Origin: a virus
DNA length: 32,020 nt
Strand: one strand, 5' to 3'
IMG/VR virus record: IMGVR_UViG_3300002835_000687
Coordinates: 1-32,020 of that record
Program-made: the position numbers and the translations under genes
In this document: positions 6,497 to 13,748 of the stretch, piece after piece
Layout of the letters: every line of letters begins with the position of its first letter
Numbering within the stretch: position 1 is the first letter of the stretch
Notes under the pieces: model-generated
Seen by the model: the letters and a program-made list of their open reading frames with translations, nothing else
What the model was told of the DNA's origin: nothing
The model's database searches: none

Positions 6497-6846
6497 TAGT
6501 GAGTTCCCGTCCAGACAACACGACCAGCCCAAGTCTCGGGCTTGTCAATGTAAGCGCGAAGGAAGTTGGTCGCAGGAGCCTTGAAAGTTGCAGCCTTGAG
6601 AACAGCGCCCTTAGGGAACTTACCGTCCTTGTTGCAGATGAAGGAGTGAACAGATTCCGCAACTCCGTTCTTGGTCTTTACAACCTTAATATACTTCGAA
6701 CCAGGCTGGAAGTCAATATCAAACTCAGCAATCATTTGCTGCACATGCGGATCTGAGGCGCGAGAACCCCACCATTTGCGATAGTCGGCCTTGATATGCT
6801 CGGCATACTTGTTCAGAAGGGACACGGGGACGTTGAAACTAGCCAT
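6496..6846 (-). CDS. Hypothetical protein, first gene of the small-gene operon (116 aa)
   Basis: The product starts MASFNVPVSLLNKYAEHIK and contains DYRKWWGSRASDPHVQQM, a beta region with GSKYIKVVKTKNGVAESVHSF and CNKDGKFPKGAVLKAATF, and ends RVVWTGTH. I recognise no family; the beta-rich middle could be a small barrel. AGAGAGAGG lies just upstream of the ATG, and a sigma70-like promoter lies 27-55 bases upstream, so this is probably the first gene of the run of small genes that ends near 2 kb. Confidence 0.72.
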   Translation of the reverse strand: MASFNVPVSLLNKYAEHIKADYRKWWGSRASDPHVQQMIAEFDIDFQPGSKYIKVVKTKNGVAESVHSFICNKDGKFPKGAVLKAATFKAPATNFLRAYIDKPETWAGRVVWTGTH

Positions 6847-6872
6847 TGGAACCTCTCTCTTGTTACTCTTAT

Positions 6873-6901
6873 AATATAGTGATGGTACCCGAGAAATACA
6901 A
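6873..6901 (-). promoter_or_regulatory. Sigma70-like (early-type) promoter
   Basis: On the minus strand, TTGTAT (6896-6901) and TATATT (6873-6878) are separated by exactly 17 bases, close to the bacterial TTGACA/TATAAT consensus. The box lies 27 bases before the start of the 116-residue gene. A similar element lies upstream of the gene at 6994-7173. Confidence 0.5.
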
Positions 6902-6905
6902 CACA

Positions 6906-6945
6906 AAAAAGAGAATACCTGCTATGCGGTGGATGCATAGCAGGT
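6906..6945 (-). terminator. Rho-independent terminator
   Basis: An 11-base perfect inverted repeat (6917-6927 with 6935-6945, seven-base loop) is followed on the minus strand by ATTCTC and then a run of six T. It would end transcripts of the 59-residue gene just upstream of the promoter for the next operon. Confidence 0.7.
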
Positions 6946-6947
6946 TG

Positions 6948-7003
6948 GCTAAGTTATTGATTTTAATGAGGTTTTGCTAAGTTGTTGATTTTATTAGGTT
7001 TTT
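6948..7003. repeat. Tandem imperfect 28-base direct repeat
   Basis: Two copies (6948-6975 and 6976-7003) read GCTAAGTT(A/G)TTGATTTTA on the plus strand and share a GAGG/TAGG-TTTT end; they differ at a few positions. The second copy contains the stop codon of the gene at 6994-7173. AT-rich, placed between a gene end and a terminator. Confidence 0.7.
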
Positions 7004-7173
7004 ATTGTCTTGAGATACTGACGAACAAATGCATCGTCCAGTTGCACCCCCAGTTTTTTCAACTGGCGGTATTCTTTTGAATACTCTACGCGAAACATGC
7101 GAACCAATCCAGTTTCGCTTTCATTCCGAAATCCATTCATGGCGTTCAGAAACATTCTTCCCCATGCGGTCAT
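6994..7173 (-). CDS. Small hypothetical protein (59 aa)
   Basis: The ATG at 7173 has an AAGGAG site eleven bases upstream and its own promoter-like element further up, so I prefer it to the longer in-frame alternatives. The product begins MTAWGRMFLNAMNGFRNE and ends FVRQYLKTIKT; it is mostly helical and basic, with EYSKEYRQLKKLGVQLDD. No family is recognised. It is a single-gene unit with promoter and terminator of its own, which is unlike the surrounding coupled operons. Confidence 0.7.
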   Translation of the reverse strand: MTAWGRMFLNAMNGFRNESETGLVRMFRVEYSKEYRQLKKLGVQLDDAFVRQYLKTIKT

Positions 7174-7208
7174 GGTAGGACTCTCCTTGTTATGTTGTGA
7201 TACACTAA

Positions 7209-7236
7209 TATATAGTATCTCGCAGTTGCGAAACAA
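7209..7236 (-). promoter_or_regulatory. Sigma70-like (early-type) promoter
   Basis: Minus strand: TTGTTT (7231-7236), 16 bases, then TATATA (7209-7214); TATATT is available with an 18-base spacer. It lies 36-63 bases before the ATG at 7173 and shares the ACTATAT..TTA core with the element at 6873-6901. Confidence 0.45.
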
Positions 7237-7251
7237 GATGACAGAATGTCG

Positions 7252-7656
7252 CTACTCTTTGATATGAGAACGATGGACTTTACACATTATCCATTCATTA
7301 TAAAATTCATTGGGTCTTTCCAGAACTTCATGCTGCATCTGGAGTTTTGCTTCCCAATAACTGGCCGTTCCTCTTGTCTTGCAGAGTTTTACGATTTCAC
7401 GACTAAACTTATCTTCGCCCAATCTATCAACGTCTGCGATGAGTGCCAGATTCGAACCGAAATAAGATTTCCAGTTACTTTCTTTTTGGACTTTCTTTCT
7501 TCTCTTTTTGCCTTTGACTTTTTGTCTTCTGACAGATGTGAAGATTTTTTTACCAATATATCTCTTGTTATTTTCTAGATTGGTGATGATGTAAACAAAT
7601 GCTGCATAGCCGACAACTTCATCATCACCAATCTCTTTACCTTTGTAAGTCCACAT
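7252..7656 (-). CDS. GIY-YIG-like nuclease-family protein (134 aa)
   Basis: The N-terminal region has the two-strand core of the GIY-YIG fold: FVYIITNLENNKRYIGKK (about residues 20-37), followed by a very basic segment (RRQKVKGKKRRKKVQK) and a helix-rich end with YWEAKLQMQHEVL, where the Glu is a candidate metal ligand. GIY-YIG proteins cut or nick DNA; T4 examples are DenA and the Seg homing enzymes, but this protein is not closely similar to those. There is no DNA-binding tail typical of homing enzymes. The start codon lies just downstream of a hairpin that covers its Shine-Dalgarno (7660-7675). Confidence 0.6.
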   Translation of the reverse strand: MWTYKGKEIGDDEVVGYAAFVYIITNLENNKRYIGKKIFTSVRRQKVKGKKRRKKVQKESNWKSYFGSNLALIADVDRLGEDKFSREIVKLCKTRGTASYWEAKLQMQHEVLERPNEFYNEWIMCKVHRSHIKE

Positions 7657-7659
7657 AAC

Positions 7660-7675
7660 ACTCTCCTATGAGAGT
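7660..7675 (-). promoter_or_regulatory. Hairpin covering the ribosome binding site of the GIY-YIG gene
   Basis: A perfect 6-base stem (7660-7665 with 7670-7675, loop of four) reads ACTCTC-ATAG-GAGAGT on the minus strand. The GGAGAG Shine-Dalgarno, three to nine bases before the ATG, makes up the 3' arm, so the site should be closed in the folded messenger. Confidence 0.5.
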
Positions 7676-7682
7676 ATGTATG

Positions 7683-7973
7683 CTACTTGTCAGATTGTGC
7701 GATGGTAGGATTTCCTGCCCAATCAGGATATGATGATGACATGTTATCGTATGTTGCACCAACTGCACCATCACTGTATGCTACGGCCGTGTAAGGACAT
7801 CCTGAAGTGTAACATACTTGTGCAGACATAAAGACTTTGCCACACTTTGGACAGCCATAATTATTACCAAAAACATAATCATCTAATCTGGTAGTTTTAG
7901 GAGCAAGTCTCTTACCTTCTTCTAGACCAGCAGCGAAACCATCCTTGAATCCCTTTGCATAATCATCACTCAT
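7683..7973 (-). CDS. Zinc-ribbon-like small protein (96 aa)
   Basis: The N-terminus MSDDYAKGFKDGFAAGLEEGK has the repeated 'GF.DG...G' pattern seen in small phage proteins. The centre holds CPKCGKVF and, after 12-18 residues, C...CP, which can form a zinc site. The C-terminus is Ser/Tyr/Gly-rich. Of three in-frame ATGs I choose 7973, because GAGG lies nine bases upstream of it and almost touches the other two. It overlaps the upstream zinc-ribbon gene by eight bases. Confidence 0.68.
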   Translation of the reverse strand: MSDDYAKGFKDGFAAGLEEGKRLAPKTTRLDDYVFGNNYGCPKCGKVFMSAQVCYTSGCPYTAVAYSDGAVGATYDNMSSSYPDWAGNPTIAQSDK

Positions 7974-8130
7974 TTTCATCATCCTCTAAATCAAGTTCGT
8001 CTTCATTAAAGCATTCTTCACCACAGAAGGAACAGAAACGAGGCTGCCCCTGTGTTTCTTCATAGTCGTAAAGCACTTTGTATGATGACTCACAGAAGTT
8101 ACATTTAATCTTTTCTACTTCTTTTGTCAT
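7966..8130 (-). CDS. Small zinc-ribbon protein (54 aa)
   Basis: The product MTKEVEKIKCNFCESSYKV ... FCSFCGEECFNE has two CxxC pairs about 20 residues apart, a classic zinc ribbon, and a very acidic tail (EDELDLEDDENE). AAGGATTCACAT precedes the ATG at 8130, 10 bases after the nrdJ stop. It may be co-transcribed with nrdJ, but a direct link to reductase function is not shown. Confidence 0.72.
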   Translation of the reverse strand: MTKEVEKIKCNFCESSYKVLYDYEETQGQPRFCSFCGEECFNEDELDLEDDENE

Positions 8131-8140
8131 ATGTGAATCC

Positions 8141-10075
8141 TTAGATTTCACAGCCACCAGCGACACAAGCCAATTCTTGTGAGCCAGTTGTGCTGTCTCT
8201 CTTTTCGTATTTAGCGAGGTCTGCCCAGTTCACATTCTTAGGCATCTTTGCAAGGAGTGCTTCGTATTCTTCCTTCGTGCAGTCCTGATATGGTGCTTGA
8301 CGATATACGTGATCGGAGAAAGGCAAGAATGATACGCCAGACATTTCGTCAAAGTGATCGTAGACCCATGCACCAACTGCTGGCCATTCTTCTTCTTTCA
8401 CAGAGATAGTAACAGAAGGCTTATGCTCACACCAATGACGCTGATATGTCAGCCACAGTTCAAGTTGTTCAATAGCAGACATGTCCTTACGGAACACGGC
8501 ATGTTCAGGCGACTTCTGCGGGAATGAGAACACATATGTATGTTCAGGCTTCGTCACATCATCTTCAACAGGGAAGCCCATGTCCTTCATCATTACCGCG
8601 AGAGGATCTTTTTTATCTGCTCGTACAGTACGAATATAATAAGGACTATGACGGGCGTGGATACCAGAAGCGGAATCAACGAGTTGAGATACAGTGCCAG
8701 AAGGCTTGACACAAGTAATAGCAGCACTGACAGGAATATTGAGCTTTGCAGCCCAGAGTTTATTAGTCTTAACAGCTTCTTCACGTAGTCCCTCCAACAT
8801 ATCAGCAACATTAAATAATCCAGTAACCTTTGCTGCATGGCCATTTGTGTATTCATTGTCCATGATGCCAGTCAATGACACGCCAAGCAAACGCTCTTCA
8901 CCACAGTTTTCTTGCCACTTCTTACTTAGGTATTTGAAGTTGATGAGTGTTGACTGGAATGTACCAAGTATAGTTGCGAGTTTGACTTTACGCTTGAGAC
9001 TTTCTGGAGTGTCATCTCCTCTAACGACAACCTCTGTGAGATTACAGAACTCTCTGGAACGTAGAATGATTTCACTACATGGATTGGTGCCGAAATCGTG
9101 ATCCGAGTCTCGTCTTCCAAACTTCTCTGCCTGCTTCTTAGATGCCTGACGGGAGAAGATACCACGCTCACCACTGCGCGACTCATAGAGCGAAAGCCAC
9201 TCGCGCATGAAGATACCAACGTCTGGCTTTTCCTTTGCGACGAATGAGTTATTTGCGAGTGCGCGTTGGACGTTTTCTTTCCACCAGTCACCAGACTTCG
9301 CAACGCGCATACGGTCGTCTGAAAGGTCAGATAGAGAGATAAGAGCGGAACGACGAACACCACCAACAACCACGATCTCGGCAATTTTACATACAATGTC
9401 ATGGCACTCCAATGTTGATAGACGGCGACCAGCAGCCCTCTTAAATGTTGCAACAGTAAACTTAAACAAATCTTCAAGTGGTGCTGGACCAGATGCGCGA
9501 CCACCAAATGTCTTGAGTGGTGCACCAGCAGGACGAACCTTTGAAACATCCCAACGCGGCACTTGACCTGCATAAAGAAGATGAATAAGTTCCTTTAATG
9601 CTTTTGCCCAACCAAGCTTTGAGTCGGCCACAAGAATAGTAGTATCTGTATCATGAAAGTCATCTGCAATCACAGGCAGTTGATCTACAAACTTGCTTTC
9701 TACAGAAAATCCAACACCAGTTCCATTCATGAGAATGTAAAGGATTTCATCAAACGAACGAGGAGAATCTACAGCAACATAAGAGCAGTTATAACCAGCC
9801 ACGTTCTCGCGCTTGAGTGCTTCACCGGCAGTCATCAAGCAACGCATAGATGGCATGATTTCAAGATTAAGAACAGCATCTTCCAGTTCCTTACGTTCTT
9901 CTTTGGTTACAGTATAACCTGTAACTTCCTTGACATGCTCATCAAAGAAATTGAAATACCGAGCAACTGTTTCATCCCAGTTCTCTCTACGATTTTCATC
10001 CCACAGCCAACGGGCATAACGAGACTTGTGAATGAACTCTTGATAGAGTGTCGGTAACATATTACTGCCTGACAT
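8141..10075 (-). CDS. nrdJ: Class II (adenosylcobalamin-dependent) ribonucleotide reductase
   Basis: The 644-residue protein matches the monomeric class II family of Lactobacillus-type ribonucleoside-triphosphate reductase, which makes dNTPs from NTPs with vitamin B12 coenzyme, independent of oxygen. Visible active-site elements are C97 (GYNCSY), the radical-site motif NPCSE at 331-335 (thiyl Cys C333 and E335), C344 (FCNLTE), the phosphate-binding PSGT motif, and a C-terminal Cys pair C637/C642 (ACVAGGCEI) that takes reducing power from thioredoxin or glutaredoxin. No intein is present. At 644 residues it is shorter than the L. leichmannii enzyme, which has extra allosteric sequence. The ATG is preceded by AGGAGTTATTCGT. 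It lies 20 bases downstream of thyX, so dNTP and dTMP supply are co-expressed. Confidence 0.95.
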   Translation of the reverse strand: MSGSNMLPTLYQEFIHKSRYARWLWDENRRENWDETVARYFNFFDEHVKEVTGYTVTKEERKELEDAVLNLEIMPSMRCLMTAGEALKRENVAGYNCSYVAVDSPRSFDEILYILMNGTGVGFSVESKFVDQLPVIADDFHDTDTTILVADSKLGWAKALKELIHLLYAGQVPRWDVSKVRPAGAPLKTFGGRASGPAPLEDLFKFTVATFKRAAGRRLSTLECHDIVCKIAEIVVVGGVRRSALISLSDLSDDRMRVAKSGDWWKENVQRALANNSFVAKEKPDVGIFMREWLSLYESRSGERGIFSRQASKKQAEKFGRRDSDHDFGTNPCSEIILRSREFCNLTEVVVRGDDTPESLKRKVKLATILGTFQSTLINFKYLSKKWQENCGEERLLGVSLTGIMDNEYTNGHAAKVTGLFNVADMLEGLREEAVKTNKLWAAKLNIPVSAAITCVKPSGTVSQLVDSASGIHARHSPYYIRTVRADKKDPLAVMMKDMGFPVEDDVTKPEHTYVFSFPQKSPEHAVFRKDMSAIEQLELWLTYQRHWCEHKPSVTISVKEEEWPAVGAWVYDHFDEMSGVSFLPFSDHVYRQAPYQDCTKEEYEALLAKMPKNVNWADLAKYEKRDSTTGSQELACVAGGCEI

Positions 10076-10095
10076 ACGAATAACTCCTAAATTTT

Positions 10096-10794
10096 TTATT
10101 GATTATTTTCTAAGACGTTTTTGAGTGATGGAAATTGTTCAACGATTACATTCCAACATTGTTCTGCGATTAATCTATGTTCCTTCTGCGTTCCGTTCCC
10201 CATACGTAGTTCGCAGTAGTGGATCCATGAACGAAGTGATCCAGACATATACATGCGTGACATAGTGAGACCTTCAGGAAGAACAGACCGAGCAACTTCC
10301 TTTGCGATACCATTTTCTATGGCCCATTCATATACACGCTGAACGTCTTTCTTGATCTGTTTTTGCATATCATACCAAACATCTGTGATGCCCTGTTCAT
10401 CATTAGTAATCTCAATGCTGTTCTGTCGATTCTTCTGATCTTGTAAACGGGCTTCGCGCGGCTCACTCATAACAGTGACGTTAGCATAACGCTGGCTGAA
10501 CTCTTGAAACGAGAATGAGCGATGACGAAGGATCTGCCGTGCAATGTCGCGTGTCGTTTCAATTTCCATAACGATATGCACCATCTCAAACGGCGACCAA
10601 TGCTTATGCTTCACAAGATACTTGAGAAGACGTTCGCTGTCTGGATTATCCTGATTAGCAGGATTAGACACACGCGCACAGTATGCAATCAACTCTTCGG
10701 CAGTCATAGCCCGTCTCTCTTCTACAATATCGTTTACCGTACGTATTGTAAACATAGTCGGCTGTGTAACGCCGATCAAAGTCACATCATTCAT
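10096..10794 (-). CDS. thyX: Flavin-dependent thymidylate synthase
   Basis: The signature RHRx7S is complete (R90-H91-R92 ... S100 in RHRSFSFQEFS), with QRYA following. ThyX makes dTMP from dUMP with methylenetetrahydrofolate and FAD/NADPH. The 232-residue length is normal. Helices with HWSPFEM (folate/dUMP side) and ARSVLPEGL and SWIHYCELR near the C-terminus are typical of the family. The ATG at 10794 is preferred to a TTG four codons earlier. It starts three bases downstream of the 88-residue gene and lies just before nrdJ. Confidence 0.95.
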   Translation of the reverse strand: MNDVTLIGVTQPTMFTIRTVNDIVEERRAMTAEELIAYCARVSNPANQDNPDSERLLKYLVKHKHWSPFEMVHIVMEIETTRDIARQILRHRSFSFQEFSQRYANVTVMSEPREARLQDQKNRQNSIEITNDEQGITDVWYDMQKQIKKDVQRVYEWAIENGIAKEVARSVLPEGLTMSRMYMSGSLRSWIHYCELRMGNGTQKEHRLIAEQCWNVIVEQFPSLKNVLENNQ

Positions 10795-10796
10795 AA

Positions 10797-11063
10797 TTAA
10801 ATCCAATTCTCATAGGGGTTAGCAACATAGTTAGAAGGTAACTTAGACACATCAAGTTTGCGGCCGTTCTGCTCAAACATTTCTTCAACAAACTCTAGTG
10901 TTACAGGAAAACTGCCGCCGACTGGAATCTCCGAGTAGATTGAATAATCTTCTGATACCCAAAGAAACACACCGTTCTCTGCAATCTCAATCCATTCAAA
11001 AGACTTTTCGTCCATAAACTTACGATTAGTAATAAGTCGTGGATTCTTTTTCACTTTTCTCAT
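10797..11063 (-). CDS. Hypothetical protein (88 aa)
   Basis: The product begins MRKVKKNPRLITNRKF and has a beta-rich centre (EWIEIAENGVFLWVSEDYSIY, IPVGGSFPVTLEF) and ends PSNYVANPYENWI. I recognise no family. The start overlaps the stop of the 307-residue gene by four bases and the stop lies two bases before thyX, so it is part of the primase-thyX-nrdJ transcription unit. Confidence 0.68.
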   Translation of the reverse strand: MRKVKKNPRLITNRKFMDEKSFEWIEIAENGVFLWVSEDYSIYSEIPVGGSFPVTLEFVEEMFEQNGRKLDVSKLPSNYVANPYENWI

Positions 11064-11983
11064 AAATTGACTCCACTAAGTTTATTCACATAATCATTCA
11101 TAACTTTTTCTCCTAAATCCACAAAAGAACAGTGAGCACAATTTTTGCCTGTGATTAGATAATTCTTGAGAATATGATTATATAGACGCACATCACCACC
11201 ATCAATATATAACTCACTAATATCAACATCATTATCACGCAGAAAACGAACAGAATTAAAAATGTAATCCATGTCCGTATTATGCTCATATTTCAAAACA
11301 GATAGTAAATCATCATACATCATTCTATTTGTTTTGGACAAAGAGTATAAGATAGAATACACAGTTCCTATCTTATGATTCAATGAAGATGATCTAAAGA
11401 TGTCTGCCACATCTGTAACTAGTCCATCATATGAAACATCGGTAATGCTTCTTTTGTCCCATATAAAATTCCAGTTGTTTTGAATCATATACGACAAAAG
11501 ATTTTTCAGTGCGACTGGATTGCCGCCGCTCAAATACTTTCTTCTGCCACACAAGTAGTCCACAACAAAATAGTATTGACTATTCGTCTTGTCCCAGTTG
11601 ACAACCTTTTTGAGTTGCAAAGAAGATAGTTTGAAGTCTTCAACATTTTCAAGAATACTCAACTCTTTATTGCCACAAGAACCAATAAAGTCTGTAAACT
11701 GCGGCTGATACTTCTCTTCAAATATTCCTTTGAGATTTACAAATTGCTTCTTGACAACTTCAAAACCGAGATAGTTTACATCTGTGTGTCTTATCGTTGT
11801 ATATTCGTTTGTTGGTTCCAACATAAAATGAGACACATACGGAATACCTAGACCTTTATAGTATGACTGAGTATTCAGTCCTCTTGAAATTCTTCCGCCA
11901 ATATATTGTAAAGGTTCTTCAACTATAAGTTCATTTACTTTGTTGCCGCTAGAGTCCCACACGGATACTAAATTTTCTTCCAT
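11060..11983 (-). CDS. Protein of unknown function coupled to primase (307 aa)
   Basis: I see no known motif. The protein begins MEENLVSVWDSSGNKVNELIV, has a middle part with SCGNKELSILENVEDFKLSSLQ, a CGRRKYLSGGNPVALKNLL stretch and a helical C-terminal half, ending with a NCAHCSF pair of cysteines and VMNDYVNKLSG. The pattern 'RRKYLSGG' might bind phosphate, but this is weak. It overlaps the 3' end of the primase gene by 16 bases, which suggests coupled synthesis and perhaps a shared replication role, as helicase-loader or accessory factor. Confidence 0.7.
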   Translation of the reverse strand: MEENLVSVWDSSGNKVNELIVEEPLQYIGGRISRGLNTQSYYKGLGIPYVSHFMLEPTNEYTTIRHTDVNYLGFEVVKKQFVNLKGIFEEKYQPQFTDFIGSCGNKELSILENVEDFKLSSLQLKKVVNWDKTNSQYYFVVDYLCGRRKYLSGGNPVALKNLLSYMIQNNWNFIWDKRSITDVSYDGLVTDVADIFRSSSLNHKIGTVYSILYSLSKTNRMMYDDLLSVLKYEHNTDMDYIFNSVRFLRDNDVDISELYIDGGDVRLYNHILKNYLITGKNCAHCSFVDLGEKVMNDYVNKLSGVNL

Positions 11984-12972
11984 CTTTCGAACTCTAACTT
12001 TGCTCTCAAACCTTCAAACGTATTTCTATCTATAATACTCTGTATCTCACTGGATGTCGCTCCAGTCAAAATATAGTCGTTTATGTCTTTGGCCTCTATT
12101 CCTTGAGGCCAAATAAAAATATTTTTACCGTGACTAATTGTCTTCTCCATGTGCTTCACAATAGCAGCATTGCGCGGTTCATTATCATGAATGAACACAT
12201 AGTCATGATTGCCAAGCAAAAGAGATACATTATACAATGAAGCATCCATAGTTGCAACTGAATTTTGCAAGAACATACTATCAATCGGACCTTCTACCAC
12301 ATAGATACGCTTATTTGGATCAACTTTATTTGCTCCAAATATCTTTGCGTTTTCTTCATCTAGCTTGATTGTAATATACTTGATCTTGCTATCGCCGATT
12401 GCACGACCTTGAAATCCTAGCAATTCATCGTCAACATCATAGAATGGGAAAATGATGCGCTGTTCTTTATAAACAGACTTATCATAATCAGGATGAATTT
12501 CTTGCACAAAGTCTGCAAAGTTTTCAGCATAGTATATATCATTCAACCTATCAGCAGGAATCTTTCTGTTTGTCAGATATACTCTAGCAGGATGATTGTC
12601 AGACAAGGAAGATATTGCTGGCAGATTTATCTTAGTTGAGAATGTTGGCTTCTCACGGGCCATAGAAAAGTCAGGCTTTGCAACGTTACCAGACGATTCG
12701 TTCTTGTATCTTTCCAATTGATACTCACGATACAAAGATGGATCAATAATCTTGATGAAGTTGCCTAGAGACAGACTTGTTCCGCAATTATGGCAAATAT
12801 AGAATATGTCCGACTTGCGGCGATAGAAATAGCCGCGAGCCTTGATTTTGTTCTTGCTGGAATCGCCACAGATTTTGCAGCGACAATTCCACAAGTATTC
12901 TGATTTTTGCTTGAAACGTTCCAGTTTTGGAGAAACTAAGGAAACGAACTTCTTGTCGATGAATAAAGACAT
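11968..12972 (-). CDS. DNA primase, T4 gp61 / DnaG type
   Basis: The 334-residue protein has an N-terminal zinc finger (C32xxC35 ... C60xxC63) and a TOPRIM catalytic domain with E227 and D231 in YVVEGPIDSMF, then HDNE (D263-E265) and KDINDYIL near 295-302. These are the metal-binding acidic clusters of DnaG-like primases; the length fits T4 gp61 (342 residues). It makes short RNA primers for lagging-strand synthesis, acting with a replicative helicase not present here. The ATG and its AGGTGG ribosome site are inside a long hairpin (12971-13004), so translation is probably regulated. Confidence 0.92.
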   Translation of the reverse strand: MSLFIDKKFVSLVSPKLERFKQKSEYLWNCRCKICGDSSKNKIKARGYFYRRKSDIFYICHNCGTSLSLGNFIKIIDPSLYREYQLERYKNESSGNVAKPDFSMAREKPTFSTKINLPAISSLSDNHPARVYLTNRKIPADRLNDIYYAENFADFVQEIHPDYDKSVYKEQRIIFPFYDVDDELLGFQGRAIGDSKIKYITIKLDEENAKIFGANKVDPNKRIYVVEGPIDSMFLQNSVATMDASLYNVSLLLGNHDYVFIHDNEPRNAAIVKHMEKTISHGKNIFIWPQGIEAKDINDYILTGATSSEIQSIIDRNTFEGLRAKLEFERWKKI

Positions 12973-13004
12973 AATGCCACCTAATGATACTTAGATGGCA
13001 TTAT
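12971..13004 (-). promoter_or_regulatory. Long hairpin over primase ribosome site and start codon
   Basis: A 9-base arm (12971-12979) pairs perfectly with 12996-13004; after one mismatch a 4-base extension (12981-12984 with 12991-12994) closes a six-base loop. On the minus strand the 3' arm contains AGGTGG and the first two bases of the ATG. There is no T-run, so this is not a terminator. Confidence 0.65.
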
Positions 13005-13030
13005 AACAGATAGATTTAGAAAGTCAACGA

Positions 13031-13240
13031 TTACTTCTTAGTCTTCTTAGATGGTTCTTCCATGCCGGTTACGGCTTTATTTTGAAGTCTCTTAGCCTTC
13101 TTATTCCATTTCTTCTGGCCGAGACGACTGATAATTCCGTCAGCAACTTTTTTAGCATTTCTAGCCATTTTAGCATCATTCGGATCATAATCTTCACGAA
13201 CTTGCTGTAGTTTGCTGTAGAAGTTTTCTCTGATATCCAT
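13031..13240 (-). CDS. Small basic hypothetical protein (69 aa)
   Basis: The product begins MDIRENFYSKLQQVREDYD and becomes strongly basic from about residue 40 (GQKKWNKKAKRLQNK) to the end (EEPSKKTKK). It is all-helical by appearance. GAGGACAACTACA precedes the ATG. It lies 11 bases after the coiled-coil lysis-region gene. The function is unknown; it resembles small basic proteins found near head or lysis genes of large phages. Confidence 0.68.
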   Translation of the reverse strand: MDIRENFYSKLQQVREDYDPNDAKMARNAKKVADGIISRLGQKKWNKKAKRLQNKAVTGMEEPSKKTKK

Positions 13241-13251
13241 TGTAGTTGTCC

Positions 13252-13728
13252 TCAGTCAAACAGTTTGGTAATGTTGATTGCGTTGTTGGCTATCAAGAAA
13301 AGAAGGAATGTGATGATAGCAGCGATTCCGTATTTCCATGTTTCAATTTGACCAAGACGAGTTCCAAATCCTTCGTCTTTCTTAGTCAAGTCTTCTCTAA
13401 TCTTCTTTAGTTCTTCAAGGATTTTATTTTCGGTATCTTCAATCTTGTCTGTCAATTCTTTGTTGACTGTATTGATTCTATTGTAAACGTCTTTTATGTT
13501 ATTCTGCTGTTCCTGTCTACGCATTTCCAGTATACCCTGCACTTCATGAGTGATTCGTTCTTGTGTTTCAATCCTCTGCTCTTGCAAAGATACCATACGT
13601 GAAAGACTTGATGCAATCTCCTGCATCTTGTCAATCGTCGTGTCAAATTTATTCAACAATGCTGCCATTGTTGTAACGTCTTTTTTGAGTAGTTCTATCT
13701 CAATTCGGTTTTCTTGTTCTGTATCCAC
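13252..13728 (-). CDS. Coiled-coil protein with C-terminal membrane anchor (158 aa)
   Basis: The start is a GTG at 13728, with ACAAGG upstream and an ATAAATA box 21 bases before it. Residues 1-125 form a long, almost uninterrupted heptad coiled coil rich in Glu/Lys/Gln/Ile (LKKDVTTMAALLNKF, QEQRIETQERITHEV). Residues 134-150 (IAAIITFLLFLIANNAI) form one membrane segment at the C-terminus. It sits next to two holin-like genes and the endolysin, so a role in lysis or its regulation is likely; an inner-membrane spanin-like part or anti-holin are candidates, but topology with C-terminal anchoring is unlike classical i-spanins. Confidence 0.72.
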   Translation of the reverse strand: MDTEQENRIEIELLKKDVTTMAALLNKFDTTIDKMQEIASSLSRMVSLQEQRIETQERITHEVQGILEMRRQEQQNNIKDVYNRINTVNKELTDKIEDTENKILEELKKIREDLTKKDEGFGTRLGQIETWKYGIAAIITFLLFLIANNAINITKLFD

Positions 13729-13748
13729 GACGATTGACCTTGTTCGTA

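Noticed and set aside
8524-9573. Several open frames on both strands within nrdJ
   Set aside because: They lie fully inside a strongly conserved enzyme gene, have no start signals and encode low-quality Ser/Arg/Leu-rich sequence.
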